From assembly GCA_036725605.1 (NCBI GenBank), contig DAIMDW010000021.1:1-64000 (forward strand): 64,000 nucleotides of DNA, read 5' to 3'. Both the position numbers and the translations under genes were made by a program. This document shows, piece after piece, positions 26,079-35,354 of this stretch (the first letter of the stretch is position 1; every line of letters begins with the position of its first letter). The DNA is from CALBTQ01 sp036725605. Its GTDB lineage: Bacteria; Lernaellota; Lernaellaia; Lernaellales; Lernaellaceae. Under the pieces are notes generated by a model that had not been told where the DNA came from, searched no databases, and was given only the letters and a program-made list of their open reading frames with translations.

Positions 26079-27350
26079 TCACTTGTACTTGTTGAATTGG
26101 ATGGGTTCAAGTACGGGTTGATCCAGCCCTTTCTTCCTCTGTTGTGATTTTTCCGAAATATCCTTTGTGGAATCTTCAATGGGGTTCTTAGTTTTCTCCT
26201 TTTCCTGTTTCGGCATTAAATTGGCCTTGATCGTAAAGTCTCTTGATATCTCTCCATAGTCACGTGCATAGTTTTTTTGTTGAACTTCTACTATGGGGCT
26301 GTCAGGTGACCGTTTCGGACCCTTTTTTAACTCTATGTAGATGAGAGATTTTCCGAATACGTTCTTATCCGACCCGGCGGCAGACAGGCTCTTGCTATAG
26401 GCAAGGCCTTTATTTATGCACTCGGAGGCCTGATCCATCCTGCCCAGGCCGGCCAGGATCGCTCCGAGTTTGAATTCCACTATCGCCCTTTCCGTTAGAT
26501 CCTGGTCGTGAATCTTTTTCAGGTATTCCTCCAAAGTTGCGGCGGCTAACTCCAAATTACCGGAAAGTTGGAGGGCATAGGAAAGGTTCTTCAGCATATG
26601 GGGCGGCGGACATCCGTACAGCGCCACGTAAATATCGATGCACTTGGAAAACTGATTGGCGGCATCGACATAGGCGTCCCCTCTGTAAAAGTACAAAATA
26701 CCGAGTTGTTCCGAAATCTCGGCGGACTCGACGGTAAGGTCTTTTTCCAGTTTTGTCAGAATCTCGGCAGCTTCGCCCTGGTTCTTGTTCAGAATGGCCG
26801 AAGAGAAAAGGGTAATCTCGTCGTCCTTTTCGTAAAGCTTCGAGACGTTCCCCATTTCAATGGTAAATTCTTTCGGGAGGCCTTTTTTCCAGGGCTTTTT
26901 TAAACCCTGGTTTGCCTTGGCGATGTTGTCATCTAGAATTTTTATTAATATGGCATCCCGTGCAGGATCGCAGGCAGCAAGGGCTTTGTTGTAGTATTTG
27001 ATGGCGGTGAGGTATTCGCCTGAATAAAAGTTTGCGTTTCCCCAAGCGGTGAAAACGACCCTCATTTTCTGGTTATTGGCCTTATCCTCTTCTTTTAACC
27101 GGTACGTCCGCTTGTCATTTTCCTTTTTGTTCAGGTCCGGATATTCTTTATATCCAAAGGAAGTTCGATCAACCTTCTTCGAGGCGTCCTCTTCACCAAT
27201 CGCTTCCCAAAATTTTAATCCCAATTCGGCTCCGTGTGGCAGTTCAAAATCCTCTAACACCCCATTCTCTTTAGGATTTTCTTTTTCACAATTAAGCAGA
27301 AGGGCAAACAAAATAAGACAAAGAATTACAGGGACAACCAATTTTTTCAT
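26079..27350 (-). CDS. TPR-repeat lipoprotein
   Basis: 423 aa, start ATG 27350 after GGGAGGAATT. The signal peptide ends with a lipobox (LLLNC). Tetratricopeptide-like helices are visible, for example WGNANFYSGEYLTAIKYYNK, LGILYFYRGDAYVDAANQFS and LGAILAGLGRMDQASECINK. TPRs mediate protein contacts, so this is likely an envelope scaffold or assembly factor. It is followed by the unknown lipoprotein at 25226-26047, probably co-transcribed. Confidence 0.75.
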   Translation of the reverse strand: MKKLVVPVILCLILFALLLNCEKENPKENGVLEDFELPHGAELGLKFWEAIGEEDASKKVDRTSFGYKEYPDLNKKENDKRTYRLKEEDKANNQKMRVVFTAWGNANFYSGEYLTAIKYYNKALAACDPARDAILIKILDDNIAKANQGLKKPWKKGLPKEFTIEMGNVSKLYEKDDEITLFSSAILNKNQGEAAEILTKLEKDLTVESAEISEQLGILYFYRGDAYVDAANQFSKCIDIYVALYGCPPPHMLKNLSYALQLSGNLELAAATLEEYLKKIHDQDLTERAIVEFKLGAILAGLGRMDQASECINKGLAYSKSLSAAGSDKNVFGKSLIYIELKKGPKRSPDSPIVEVQQKNYARDYGEISRDFTIKANLMPKQEKEKTKNPIEDSTKDISEKSQQRKKGLDQPVLEPIQFNKYK

Positions 27351-27751
27351 AATTCCTCCCAACCATGTTCCAAATTATAAGATAACAATAAATATTAATT
27401 TGAACAAGAAATGGATATACATCTCACGTTTTTTATATAGCCGTTTTGGTTAAGTAACTATGCGATTTACGACTAAAGTGAATCTATTCGGTACTTTCCA
27501 CATCGAATTATGGGGTGGATCCTCTATACACTGTGCCCCGCAAATCCTAAATTAATATGGGAGAGAAGTCTTCGATCATCGGGATATCGAACTGACCGGG
27601 CGGTTAAGGGCTTTATCGCTTCGTCCCTGTTTAAAAAACACACACTCGCGACCAAACCGTTGCCGATTATCGAGAAGCGTATATTAACCTGTGTTATCCT
27701 GATACCGCCTAAAATTGAATAGGAGACGAAAGAAAGGAGAAACCGGCTTTT
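27351..27751. other. 401-bp gene-free stretch
   Basis: Region between divergent genes. It is AT-rich near 27360-27440, where promoters for the leftward lipoprotein operon would be expected. I see no RNA gene, repeat or terminator in it. Confidence 0.4.
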
Positions 27752-28645
27752 ATGAGACGGGCAATTACAACTTTCCTGCTTGCAATAATCTGGACCGTAT
27801 GGATCGGCAACAATCCTGCTTTCGCACAGGAATCGAGAAAAGGAATGGATATTTTTTCATTCCGGTATATTTACTCGCCGCCGTCCCAGGTCGAATCCTC
27901 CGATCTTCCCGATGATTTTCAAGTCGAGACGAACGAGTTTAAAATTATCGGTTCGTTGCCCTATTTCATAAAGGAAACCAAAACACTTTTTCTCAACGGC
28001 TTTTCCTATAGTCTTCTCACGGTGAACACCCAAACGGATGCTGCGATCAACCACAAAACCTATGACTTTCATACCGTTCAATACCGTTTCAACCTGGTAC
28101 AAATGCTGCCTAAAGATCTAAACGTGACCGCCATGCTCATGCCGGCAATCGCTTCCGATTTCGAAGGTTTTTCGCGAGGCGACGTTCGCGCCAATTCCGG
28201 CGTTCTTTTCGGTTACCGCCCTGTGGAAAACCTGAATATTCAGTTCGGCGTGGTCTATTTGAGCAACTTCGGAGAAGACATGATCCTCCCTATGTTCGGG
28301 CTGCAATACAAAACCGAACACTGGCGAATACTGGCGAATCTACCGGCCATAATGGAATTTTGGTATGTACCCCTCGATTTCCTGGAACTGGGCATAAATG
28401 CACGGCTGGAAGGGAACCAATTCCATATGCATCAGGACGATATGGAAGTGGACTATTTCCGGCAATCGATGTTCAACCTGGGCCCGGCATTACGCGCCTA
28501 TCCCTTCAAAGGGCTTTTCGTGCAGATATGGGGCGGTACAACAGCCTACCGAAGGTTGGAGACTTTCAAAGACGATCAGCGCACTTTTGACCTGTCACCC
28601 GAGCCCAATTGGTTTGTGAGTGCCGGCTTGGGATACGGGCTGTAG
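27752..28645 (+). CDS. DUF6268-like outer-membrane beta-barrel
   Basis: 297 aa with a signal peptide ending at AFAQ (about residue 25). Alternating hydrophobic strands with aromatic ends continue to a terminal Gly-Leu (FVSAGLGYGL). Strands such as LNVTAMLMPAIASDF and NLNIQFGVVYLSNFGED are typical of a small outer-membrane barrel. I associate the pattern with DUF6268 but cannot verify this. Aromatic residues appear at girdle positions. It is monocistronic. Function unknown, perhaps a porin. Confidence 0.65.
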   Translation: MRRAITTFLLAIIWTVWIGNNPAFAQESRKGMDIFSFRYIYSPPSQVESSDLPDDFQVETNEFKIIGSLPYFIKETKTLFLNGFSYSLLTVNTQTDAAINHKTYDFHTVQYRFNLVQMLPKDLNVTAMLMPAIASDFEGFSRGDVRANSGVLFGYRPVENLNIQFGVVYLSNFGEDMILPMFGLQYKTEHWRILANLPAIMEFWYVPLDFLELGINARLEGNQFHMHQDDMEVDYFRQSMFNLGPALRAYPFKGLFVQIWGGTTAYRRLETFKDDQRTFDLSPEPNWFVSAGLGYGL

Positions 28646-28771
28646 CCGTAAAAATTACAGGATAAAAACTTCGAATACGACCCAACGTTGCAGAATCTGA
28701 TGTATGCTTAAGTTTCGGAATCAATTATGATAGTTTCCGGACCTTCCAAAGCAAATAGTCAAGAGGATCCA

Positions 28772-30142
28772 ATGAGCCCTTTTCACATAAAAAAACTCTC
28801 CATACCGGTTCTCATTTTTCTTTGCGCTGTGGGGCTGATCTTCGTCGCCCTTGCGTTATGGCGATCCCATCTCCACGGGGATCCGGCCTCATGCGGGGCG
28901 TGCCACTTGATGGAAGCTCCGGTTCACGGATGGAGCCAAGGCGTTCATCAGGAGGTTGCCTGCCTCAAATGCCATGAGCCGGATCCCGGCCGGGAGATTA
29001 CGCATCTGCTGAGTACGATAACGGGCAAGACCGAAAAGCCGGAATGCTTGCGGGTCTCCCCTGAGCAATGCACAAAATGCCATGCGGTCAATCCGCGGTG
29101 GGCGGGGATCGCGGCTGTTGCGGATGCTCCGCGCAACGGCGACTCGCCCTTTAGCGACCTGTCCGTTGTCGCAAACGCCCACCTTATACGAAGCGATTGC
29201 CAACACTGCCATGATCACACCGCCCACAGGTCCGCCGAGCTTACGGCCACTTCGATTCCCGATGGAAAGATCGCCCTCGACGGGCGTTTGGACGAACCGG
29301 CCTGGCAAGAAACCCGGCCGCTTATCGTGCCGATCATGGGCGGAAACGCCATCGGCAGAATCAACGTCGAACTGCGGGCTTTACATACCGGCAAGGAACT
29401 TGTCCTGGCGGCTCGATGGCCGGATTCCCGGGACGATGCCGAAAAGGCGATGTGGAAGATGGGTTCGGACGGCAGGTGGCATACCCTCGGCGTAAAACGC
29501 GCCGGGGAGGCTGGGAACGAAGACCGTGTGATGTTTTTCTGGAATGTCGATATGCCCGGTTTTGAAAAAGAGGGCTGTCTCGTGGCTTGCCACATGGCGG
29601 TAAGCGCCGCGAAATACCTGGAATCTCCCGGGATGGGTGATACCTGGCACTGGAAAGCCGCACGGAGCAACCCCGCCGGATATTGCGATGACAAATATAT
29701 CAACCATATTCGTGAAGGCGGGGACGGCGGCCGTCACGGCGACTTTGTAAAATCCGAAAAAGGGACGCAATCTAACGTAAACGCAGCGGGTGACGGCCCC
29801 ATGTTCATGCCCGACCCGAAGATAGCGCGGCCTGATCCCCGCTTTTTGTTCAAGGAAAACGCTATTCCGATTCCACCGGGCGCCTCATGGCCGGCCGGAA
29901 CCCGCATTCCCGGATATGTGCTCTCCCGCCCTGACGGAAGCCGCGGCGACGTAAGCGCCAAAGGCCGGTGGGAAGACGGATTTTGGACCGTCGAATTTCG
30001 CCGCGCCCTCGTTACAGGGCATCGGGACGACGTCGCCTTTGACGATCTGAAGAAGACCTATCTTTTTGCCCTGGCCGCATCGGACAATGCTTCCGGAGCG
30101 GAGCATTCTTTTTCAGGATTGTTGAGACTGCGTTTTAAGTGA
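28772..30142 (+). CDS. Tetraheme c-type cytochrome fused to an ethylbenzene-dehydrogenase-like heme domain
   Basis: 456 aa from ATG 28772 (AAGAGG upstream). An N-terminal membrane anchor (residues about 10-33) precedes four CXXCH motifs, CGACH, CLKCH, CTKCH and CQHCH, in about 130 residues, NapC/NirT-like. The rest (from IALDGRLDEPAWQ) matches the EB_dh heme-b-binding domain family, with GCLVACHMAVS and GDTWHWKAARSNP. It is anchored at the inner membrane facing the periplasm, and probably passes quinol electrons to a periplasmic partner or substrate. No reductase partner is adjacent. Confidence 0.85.
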   Translation: MSPFHIKKLSIPVLIFLCAVGLIFVALALWRSHLHGDPASCGACHLMEAPVHGWSQGVHQEVACLKCHEPDPGREITHLLSTITGKTEKPECLRVSPEQCTKCHAVNPRWAGIAAVADAPRNGDSPFSDLSVVANAHLIRSDCQHCHDHTAHRSAELTATSIPDGKIALDGRLDEPAWQETRPLIVPIMGGNAIGRINVELRALHTGKELVLAARWPDSRDDAEKAMWKMGSDGRWHTLGVKRAGEAGNEDRVMFFWNVDMPGFEKEGCLVACHMAVSAAKYLESPGMGDTWHWKAARSNPAGYCDDKYINHIREGGDGGRHGDFVKSEKGTQSNVNAAGDGPMFMPDPKIARPDPRFLFKENAIPIPPGASWPAGTRIPGYVLSRPDGSRGDVSAKGRWEDGFWTVEFRRALVTGHRDDVAFDDLKKTYLFALAASDNASGAEHSFSGLLRLRFK

Positions 30143-30265
30143 TCCGAGAATCCTATCGGTCTAAATGTCCATACGCACCTTGCCCCGAATACTTGGAGAA
30201 ACCGGGCCGGATCGGGCGTATGACAGCCATATCCTTCTCTCAATCAGATCTGCCGTGTTAAGGCA

Positions 30266-30877
30266 TCAAATCTTTTTTCCATAAGCCCAATAAAGATCCT
30301 GTTTGTCCGTCACTTTCACCAGGCCGAAACCCTTTGATCCCAACATGGACGCCATTTGCGGGCCGGCGGGAAGTCGATCGTGTTTCACCGGTCCGCCGTA
30401 ACCATGGTGGAATGAATTGATCAGCTCGGAGCCTTCCAGGTGAAAAACGAACAAGGAACCGCCCGCGGCCAGGACGCGATGCATTTCCCGAAGGGCCCGC
30501 TGCTGGTCGTCAAAATGCGGAAAGGCGGAAAAACAAAGGACGGCGTCGAAATATCCGTCGGCAAAGGGCGCCCTTTCAACGTCGCCTTCCACAAAGCGGG
30601 CATTTTCGGCAAATCCCTTTTCCGTGGCTTGCCGTACCATTTTCGGCGAAACGTCCAAACCGACGACAAGCCCCTTCGGGCCGACCACCCGGAGAATATG
30701 GGGCGTTAAGACGCCGGTGCCGCAACCCACATCCAGAACTTTGGCGCCCGGTTTTAGATTCAAATCCATCACCAGCGGCCCGATCCTTGCCGATTGTTCG
30801 CCCCGGTAGTTGGTTTTGTCCCATCGCCCTGCGTGATGATCGAAAAAGGATTTCTTGTCGTTATCCGAAGGGGGCAT
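30266..30877 (-). CDS. Class I SAM methyltransferase, UbiE-like
   Basis: 203 aa. The SAM motif I is VLDVGCGTGVLTPHIL near residue 47, followed by GLDVSPKMVRQA and VLCFSAFPHFDD. The N-terminus FFDHHAGRWDK is typical of small UbiE/Methyltransf_11 enzymes. It is last in a leftward cluster after a TrmO-like gene and a FecBCD-type importer, so it may modify a metal chelator or corrinoid-like ligand handled by that importer. That link is contextual only. Confidence 0.85.
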   Translation of the reverse strand: MPPSDNDKKSFFDHHAGRWDKTNYRGEQSARIGPLVMDLNLKPGAKVLDVGCGTGVLTPHILRVVGPKGLVVGLDVSPKMVRQATEKGFAENARFVEGDVERAPFADGYFDAVLCFSAFPHFDDQQRALREMHRVLAAGGSLFVFHLEGSELINSFHHGYGGPVKHDRLPAGPQMASMLGSKGFGLVKVTDKQDLYWAYGKKI

Positions 30878-30904
30878 TTTTTAATGTTCCCTGTAAGTTG
30901 CAGC

Positions 30905-31453
30905 CTATGGCCTGGGTTTTTTCTCTATCTCTTTTTGTATCCGGTCCATCCAATCCGGAACCGTCGGATTTTCCACCCCGTAATAGCTTTTCACATAGGG
31001 CTTCATGTCGATAATGGGACTCCCATCCACGGCTTCCAGGCCCTTCACCTTAAGCACGTTTCCGTTTCTTTCAAGAAGCCGGACTGCGGTCACCAAAACC
31101 GGGTTGGGCCTTGCCGGGCTGCAAGTCCCGAAGATTCCCTGCAAGGGCAGTTCTTTCCTTCCCATGGGGTGTACTTTTTTCAGTTTTCTCCGTTTCGGAT
31201 CGATCATATGGGGCCAATACAAAACAAGAATGTGCGAAAAGCCTTCGATGCCGTCCAGCAGTTCGCCCCATTGATCGAAAATGATCAATTCGGCCACGTT
31301 GTTTCTGATGGTTTCCTGGTGTTTTCGTATCCGATCCATACGCTCGGTCAACTCCAGGTCCGAATCGCCGGCATGGAGAATGGGAGTCTTGATTTCGCTC
31401 TTTACGAATCCGATCGGCGTAAGTTCCACTTTAGAAAGACTGTCGGTTCCCAT
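30905..31453 (-). CDS. TrmO/TsaA-like tRNA methyltransferase family protein
   Basis: 182 aa. The blocks LTPIGFVKSEIKTP, HILVLYWPHMID, GIFGTCSPARPNPVLVTAVR and GLEAVDGSPIIDMKPY are the hallmarks of the TsaA/TrmO (UPF0066) fold, which in E. coli methylates N6-threonylcarbamoyladenosine-37 in tRNA. The C-terminal TrmO extension is missing, as in many short archaeal and anaerobe homologs. Here it is embedded in a metal-importer cluster, which suggests a substrate other than tRNA is possible. Confidence 0.88.
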   Translation of the reverse strand: MGTDSLSKVELTPIGFVKSEIKTPILHAGDSDLELTERMDRIRKHQETIRNNVAELIIFDQWGELLDGIEGFSHILVLYWPHMIDPKRRKLKKVHPMGRKELPLQGIFGTCSPARPNPVLVTAVRLLERNGNVLKVKGLEAVDGSPIIDMKPYVKSYYGVENPTVPDWMDRIQKEIEKKPRP

Positions 31454-31492
31454 GTCCGGATCTCCTCACAAAGGGTTGCGTTTTACGCGCTT

Positions 31493-32584
31493 TTAAAAAG
31501 GAGCCTTCCTGCCGATGACGCCGTAGCTTTTCTTCATTCGCGGATAAACGGAAGCTCCTACCAAAAAAGCGTATATTTCATCGGACTTTTTCTCAAGATC
31601 CACGTCCGCAAACCGCTCGGGGTATAAAATCTTTCCGACGGCATAAGCGTCTGCCAGCGCGGTGCCGATGTTGGTCGTGTAAAAATTAAAAGGAAAAAGC
31701 AAAAAGACCTTTTGCCGCGAAAAGGCTTTCAATGCCTTGTAGTATTCCGGCTTTTTACGATAGTCCCCGGTCAGCCTGTTCAGGCCGCCGCCGTCGATGA
31801 AAATGATATCCGGATTCAGTTTCAGCAGCATTTCCTTGTCCATAAAAACGTGGCTGCCGATGCTGGGCTTGACCTGTTGAGCGACGTTCCTTGCGCAGGT
31901 CCAGTCAAAGGGAGCGAAATGTTGCTCCGTACTTTCAATGCCTTGCGAACCCCGGTATCCGACGCCGCCGATATACACCGACGGCTTCGAAGCCGTGGGG
32001 ATATCCCGGGTCCGTTTTTGCAAGTCGCTACGAAGGGATTCGATATAAGACACGACCTCATCGGCCCTTTTTTCCCGATGCAATATTTTCCCGGCAATGC
32101 CAAGGGCATCGTAAACCGTCTCGTCGAAGGTGGCAAATTTGCCGTAGCTTAAAACAACCACGGGAATCCCCAGCGTCCTTTGCACTTCATCGGCCAGTTC
32201 GCCGTCCATGTAGGTGATGAATACGACCTGGGGATTGACCGACAAAACGGCCTCCAAGTCCGGCTTTTTATTGATGCTTGCAGGGCCGCCGGGACCGCAG
32301 CGCGGCAGCTTGCCCAATTCGGGATGGGCGATCCAATAAGGCCGCCCGCCGGGATTCATCTTTTCCATGTCCTCGACGCCGGCGACCTTCGATGCGGCTT
32401 GAAGATAGACGATCAGCCGCAAGGTTCCCGGCCCGATGCAAATGATCCTATCGGGATCAAAGGGCGCCGTCACCTGCCGCCCGGCCATGTCCGTCACCGT
32501 AACCGTCTTCGTTTCCGAAGCTGCGGCGCACAGGTTTGATGCCAGTAAAAAAAGCACCGCCCAAAGAAGGATTCTTTTCAACAT
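31493..32584 (-). CDS. FecB/BtuF-type substrate-binding protein of an ABC importer
   Basis: 363 aa with a signal peptide (1-22). The mature protein opens TVTDMAGRQVTAPFDPDRII and continues as a class III binding protein with a long helical backbone. Long loops (GGRPYWIAHPELGKLPRCG) are typical of the iron, siderophore or metal-chelate type rather than vitamin B12. It is encoded with its ATPase and permease downstream of the Asp-rich lipoprotein. The ligand is unknown. Iron complexes, molybdate/tungstate or corrinoids are possible. Confidence 0.85.
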   Translation of the reverse strand: MLKRILLWAVLFLLASNLCAAASETKTVTVTDMAGRQVTAPFDPDRIICIGPGTLRLIVYLQAASKVAGVEDMEKMNPGGRPYWIAHPELGKLPRCGPGGPASINKKPDLEAVLSVNPQVVFITYMDGELADEVQRTLGIPVVVLSYGKFATFDETVYDALGIAGKILHREKRADEVVSYIESLRSDLQKRTRDIPTASKPSVYIGGVGYRGSQGIESTEQHFAPFDWTCARNVAQQVKPSIGSHVFMDKEMLLKLNPDIIFIDGGGLNRLTGDYRKKPEYYKALKAFSRQKVFLLFPFNFYTTNIGTALADAYAVGKILYPERFADVDLEKKSDEIYAFLVGASVYPRMKKSYGVIGRKAPF

Positions 32585-32597
32585 GCCTCCCCTGCCG

Positions 32598-33350
32598 TCA
32601 ACGCGGCACGACCACCGTGTGCCCCTCGACTTCCCGCAAGGTCACGTCAACGCCGTAAACCGCGCGGATCGTTTCCGTGTCAAGACCTTTTCGCTCGACA
32701 ACCGAATGGATCTTTTGATCCTTTAAAAACAGAAAGCTGTCGGCAAACCTCGCCGCCATGTTCAAATCGTGAATGGCGATAACCGCCGACAGCCCCCGGG
32801 TTTTAACGATCTCTCGGATGATTCCCATAACTTCCAGTTGATTTTTCAGATCCAGATTGCTCGTCGGCTCGTCCAGAAGCAGAATTTCCGGCGACTGGGC
32901 GAGCGCCCTTGCAATCACCACCTTTTGCAGTTCTCCGCCGCTCAGATTCGTTACGCGGCGCATGGCCAGATGCCCGAGACCCAGTTGCCGGACGGTATCT
33001 TCCGCCGCGTCATAGTCTTTGGTCCCCATGCCCCATCGGATGTGGGGTTTGCGCCCCATCAGCACCGTTTCGAAAACCGTCAGGCCCGAATCCGGGTGAC
33101 GCTGCGGAACATACCCCATGCGCCGCGCCACCTTGTTTTGGGACAAGCGCATCAGGTTTTCCTCATTCACCAGCACCGATCCTCTTTGGGGCTTGAGGAT
33201 CCGGTTCAGGCACTTGAGCAAAGTCGATTTACCGGCGCCGTTAACGCCCAGAACGCACATGATCCGCCCTTGATCCAAAGTGAAACTCACATCCGACAAC
33301 ACGGGCCGGCTGTGATAGGCAAAGTCGATATTTGCGACCCGGAGTTTCAT
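32598..33350 (-). CDS. FecE-type ABC importer ATPase
   Basis: 250 aa. Walker A is GVNGAGKST near residue 35, the Q-loop YVPQRHPDSGLT, signature LSGGELQKVVIA and Walker B ILLLDEPTSNLD. It matches FecE/FhuC/BtuD type II importers. The start ATG overlaps the stop of the permease gene (ATGA), so the stoichiometry is coupled. It energises transport of the chelate bound by the FecB-type protein downstream. Confidence 0.93.
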   Translation of the reverse strand: MKLRVANIDFAYHSRPVLSDVSFTLDQGRIMCVLGVNGAGKSTLLKCLNRILKPQRGSVLVNEENLMRLSQNKVARRMGYVPQRHPDSGLTVFETVLMGRKPHIRWGMGTKDYDAAEDTVRQLGLGHLAMRRVTNLSGGELQKVVIARALAQSPEILLLDEPTSNLDLKNQLEVMGIIREIVKTRGLSAVIAIHDLNMAARFADSFLFLKDQKIHSVVERKGLDTETIRAVYGVDVTLREVEGHTVVVPR

Positions 33351-34372
33351 TTGTAACCCCGGATCAGCAGATATAGAAACATCGGCGCGCCTAAAAACGA
33401 AGTGATCACACCCACCGGCAAGGCGCCGGACCCGATGAGCACGCGGCCCAGCGTATCCGCCGAAAGCAACAGCAAAGCGCCCAACACCGAAGAAAAAGGA
33501 ATCAACAGGCTATGATTTTCACCCACCAGGCGGCGTGCCATATGGGGAGCGATCAATCCCACAAAAGCGATTACGCCGTGAAAAGCGGTGGCCAAAGCCG
33601 CGATGAATGCCGCCGTGATCATGCCGTAAAGCCTGATCCCGTCAACGTTGACTCCCAGCCCCTTGGCCGTTTCCTCGCCCGAGGACATGGCGTTTAGGTC
33701 CCATCGCAAAACCGTCAGATAGAGGTAGGCGAGAAAAGTCGCCCCCGCCATTGTGATAATTTCCATCCAACCGGAACGGGCCACGTCGCCGAAGGTCCAG
33801 AAAACCACCATGGCCAGCTCGGTTTCCGTGGCCAGGTATTGGATCAGGATGGTTGCCGAAGCAAAAAGGGAAGCCAGGGCGACGCCGGCCAGGATGATCG
33901 CTTCCGACGACAACTTTCTAAGCCGGGCGAGAATAAGAATAATAAAGGTCGCTCCCATGGAGCCGCAAAAGGCGAAGGCCGTTACCGTAAAAATCTTTGC
34001 GCCGAAAACGACGATGGACAAAGCGGCGCCGAAAGCCGCGCCCTGGCTGATCCCCAATGTCGAAGGAGAACCGAGGGGATTTTTCAGCAGGGACTGAATG
34101 CAAAGGCCGGAAAGAGAAAGCCCCCAACCGCAAACGATGGCGGCCACGATGCGCGGCAGGCGGATGTTGAGGATCACCACGCCTGAAGCGCCGTCGGCAC
34201 TGCCGAAAAGAGCATAGAGCACCTTCGTTATCGAGATCTCGTAGGCTCCCCGGGTAACGGCAAAAATCGCTACGATCAGCACAATGACCCACAGCACGAG
34301 GAGCATAACGGCCTTTCGTTTAAAATCCTCGGCGTAGGCCGCTCGAATTAAATGGCTACCCTTTTTCATCAT
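33347..34372 (-). CDS. FecCD-type ABC importer permease
   Basis: 341 aa with about ten membrane segments. Family motifs include LRLPRIVAAIVCGWGLSLSG-like RLPR, SLLKNPLGSPSTLGISQGAA, and FVGLIAPHMARRLVGENH, all typical of the FecCD family coupling helices. It forms the membrane pore of the importer with the FecE-type ATPase. ATG 34372 or the next in-frame ATG can serve as start, and the ribosome site is weak. Confidence 0.92.
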   Translation of the reverse strand: MMKKGSHLIRAAYAEDFKRKAVMLLVLWVIVLIVAIFAVTRGAYEISITKVLYALFGSADGASGVVILNIRLPRIVAAIVCGWGLSLSGLCIQSLLKNPLGSPSTLGISQGAAFGAALSIVVFGAKIFTVTAFAFCGSMGATFIILILARLRKLSSEAIILAGVALASLFASATILIQYLATETELAMVVFWTFGDVARSGWMEIITMAGATFLAYLYLTVLRWDLNAMSSGEETAKGLGVNVDGIRLYGMITAAFIAALATAFHGVIAFVGLIAPHMARRLVGENHSLLIPFSSVLGALLLLSADTLGRVLIGSGALPVGVITSFLGAPMFLYLLIRGYK

Positions 34373-34388
34373 TTCCGCTGTTTTGCCT

Positions 34389-35057
34389 TTACAAGCCGAT
34401 CTGTGCCAAACCCGTTATCTCCGTCGCGGTGACGGATAATTCGTCGGGATAGCGATCGGCATAATAGGCGGTGGCCTGGATCGTTTCCGGAGCGGCTCCC
34501 GCCCCGGTCATAAGGACCGTCGAACCTTCGAGATCCAGATCTTCGATATCGACAGAAAAAATAAAACGGCCGCTTTGCGTCATATCCGCTTGCAAGGATT
34601 GGGGAGGGCTCGAAACGTTCCAGTGGCATCCGTCGTGCTTGTCTTTGGCGCTGGAGCAGTCGCAACTCCACCAATAAACCTCGTGTTCCCTTAACATGAC
34701 CGTGTGACTGACGACGTTTTTATCGGGATGAAAAAGGTACACCTCAATATAGGCATTTTCCGCGTCATAGGCCTTCTCGAACTCCAGATCCATTTCAAGA
34801 GTTTTTTCGTCCGCCCGATACCAAAGCTGGACAATATCCGTCTCGTCGCTGCTCGAATCCCCGACAGGATCGCCCGCTTCATCCACCGCGGTCCAATCCC
34901 CGGCGTCGTTATTGTCGTCGTCGTCATCGTCGCTTTGGCCGTTTTCGTCTCCATTATCGGAATCGTCGCTTTGGTCATCGCCGTCATCGCAAGCAGCGAC
35001 GAAAAAACAGGAAAGGATAAACGCGATAAGCATCAATAAAATCAGTTTAAATTTCAT
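34389..35057 (-). CDS. Lipoprotein with Asp-rich linker, first gene of the importer cluster
   Basis: 222 aa. The lipobox (VAAC) is followed directly by DDGDD and about 40 residues rich in Asp, Ser and Asn. The globular part (residues about 55-220) carries Cys pairs (WWSCDCSSAKDKHDGCHW) and strands suggesting a small beta domain. Sixteen bases separate it from the permease gene, and a good promoter lies 170 bases upstream. It may be a surface receptor for the metal chelate. No known family recognised. Confidence 0.7.
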   Translation of the reverse strand: MKFKLILLMLIAFILSCFFVAACDDGDDQSDDSDNGDENGQSDDDDDDNNDAGDWTAVDEAGDPVGDSSSDETDIVQLWYRADEKTLEMDLEFEKAYDAENAYIEVYLFHPDKNVVSHTVMLREHEVYWWSCDCSSAKDKHDGCHWNVSSPPQSLQADMTQSGRFIFSVDIEDLDLEGSTVLMTGAGAAPETIQATAYYADRYPDELSVTATEITGLAQIGL

Positions 35058-35233
35058 GTCGCAACCTCCATAGTCTCACTTGCCCTTCCCTTTGGATTGC
35101 CTTTAAAAGGGCCTGTCATTTTAACCATCCGCCGTTTGGGAAATAAGACGGGCACGCTTCACCTTTATTTTTCCTGGGATATTTTGCCCGACAAGACCGG
35201 AAGCCGGATCTTTGGCCCCAAGCGGTATCACGT
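35058..35233 (-). other. Long 5' leader of the importer cluster
   Basis: About 170 bases between the promoter and ATG 35057. It contains a small CCGG hairpin (near 35190-35205 on the plus strand) but no riboswitch I can name. Confidence 0.35.
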
Positions 35234-35262
35234 TTTTAAGATATGTGCTACTGCCCTGTCAA
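35234..35262 (-). promoter_or_regulatory. Sigma-70-type promoter of the FecBCD cluster
   Basis: Minus strand TTGACA (35262-35257), 17-base spacer, TTAAAA (35239-35234). The -35 element is consensus. Confidence 0.6.
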
Positions 35263-35354
35263 GAACAAAAGGCAATTGAAAAGCAACGATTTAGGGCTAC
35301 TTAAAAAAGCGGATATTGTTTAATATCCAATTAAATTCTTAGAAAGGCGGCAAG

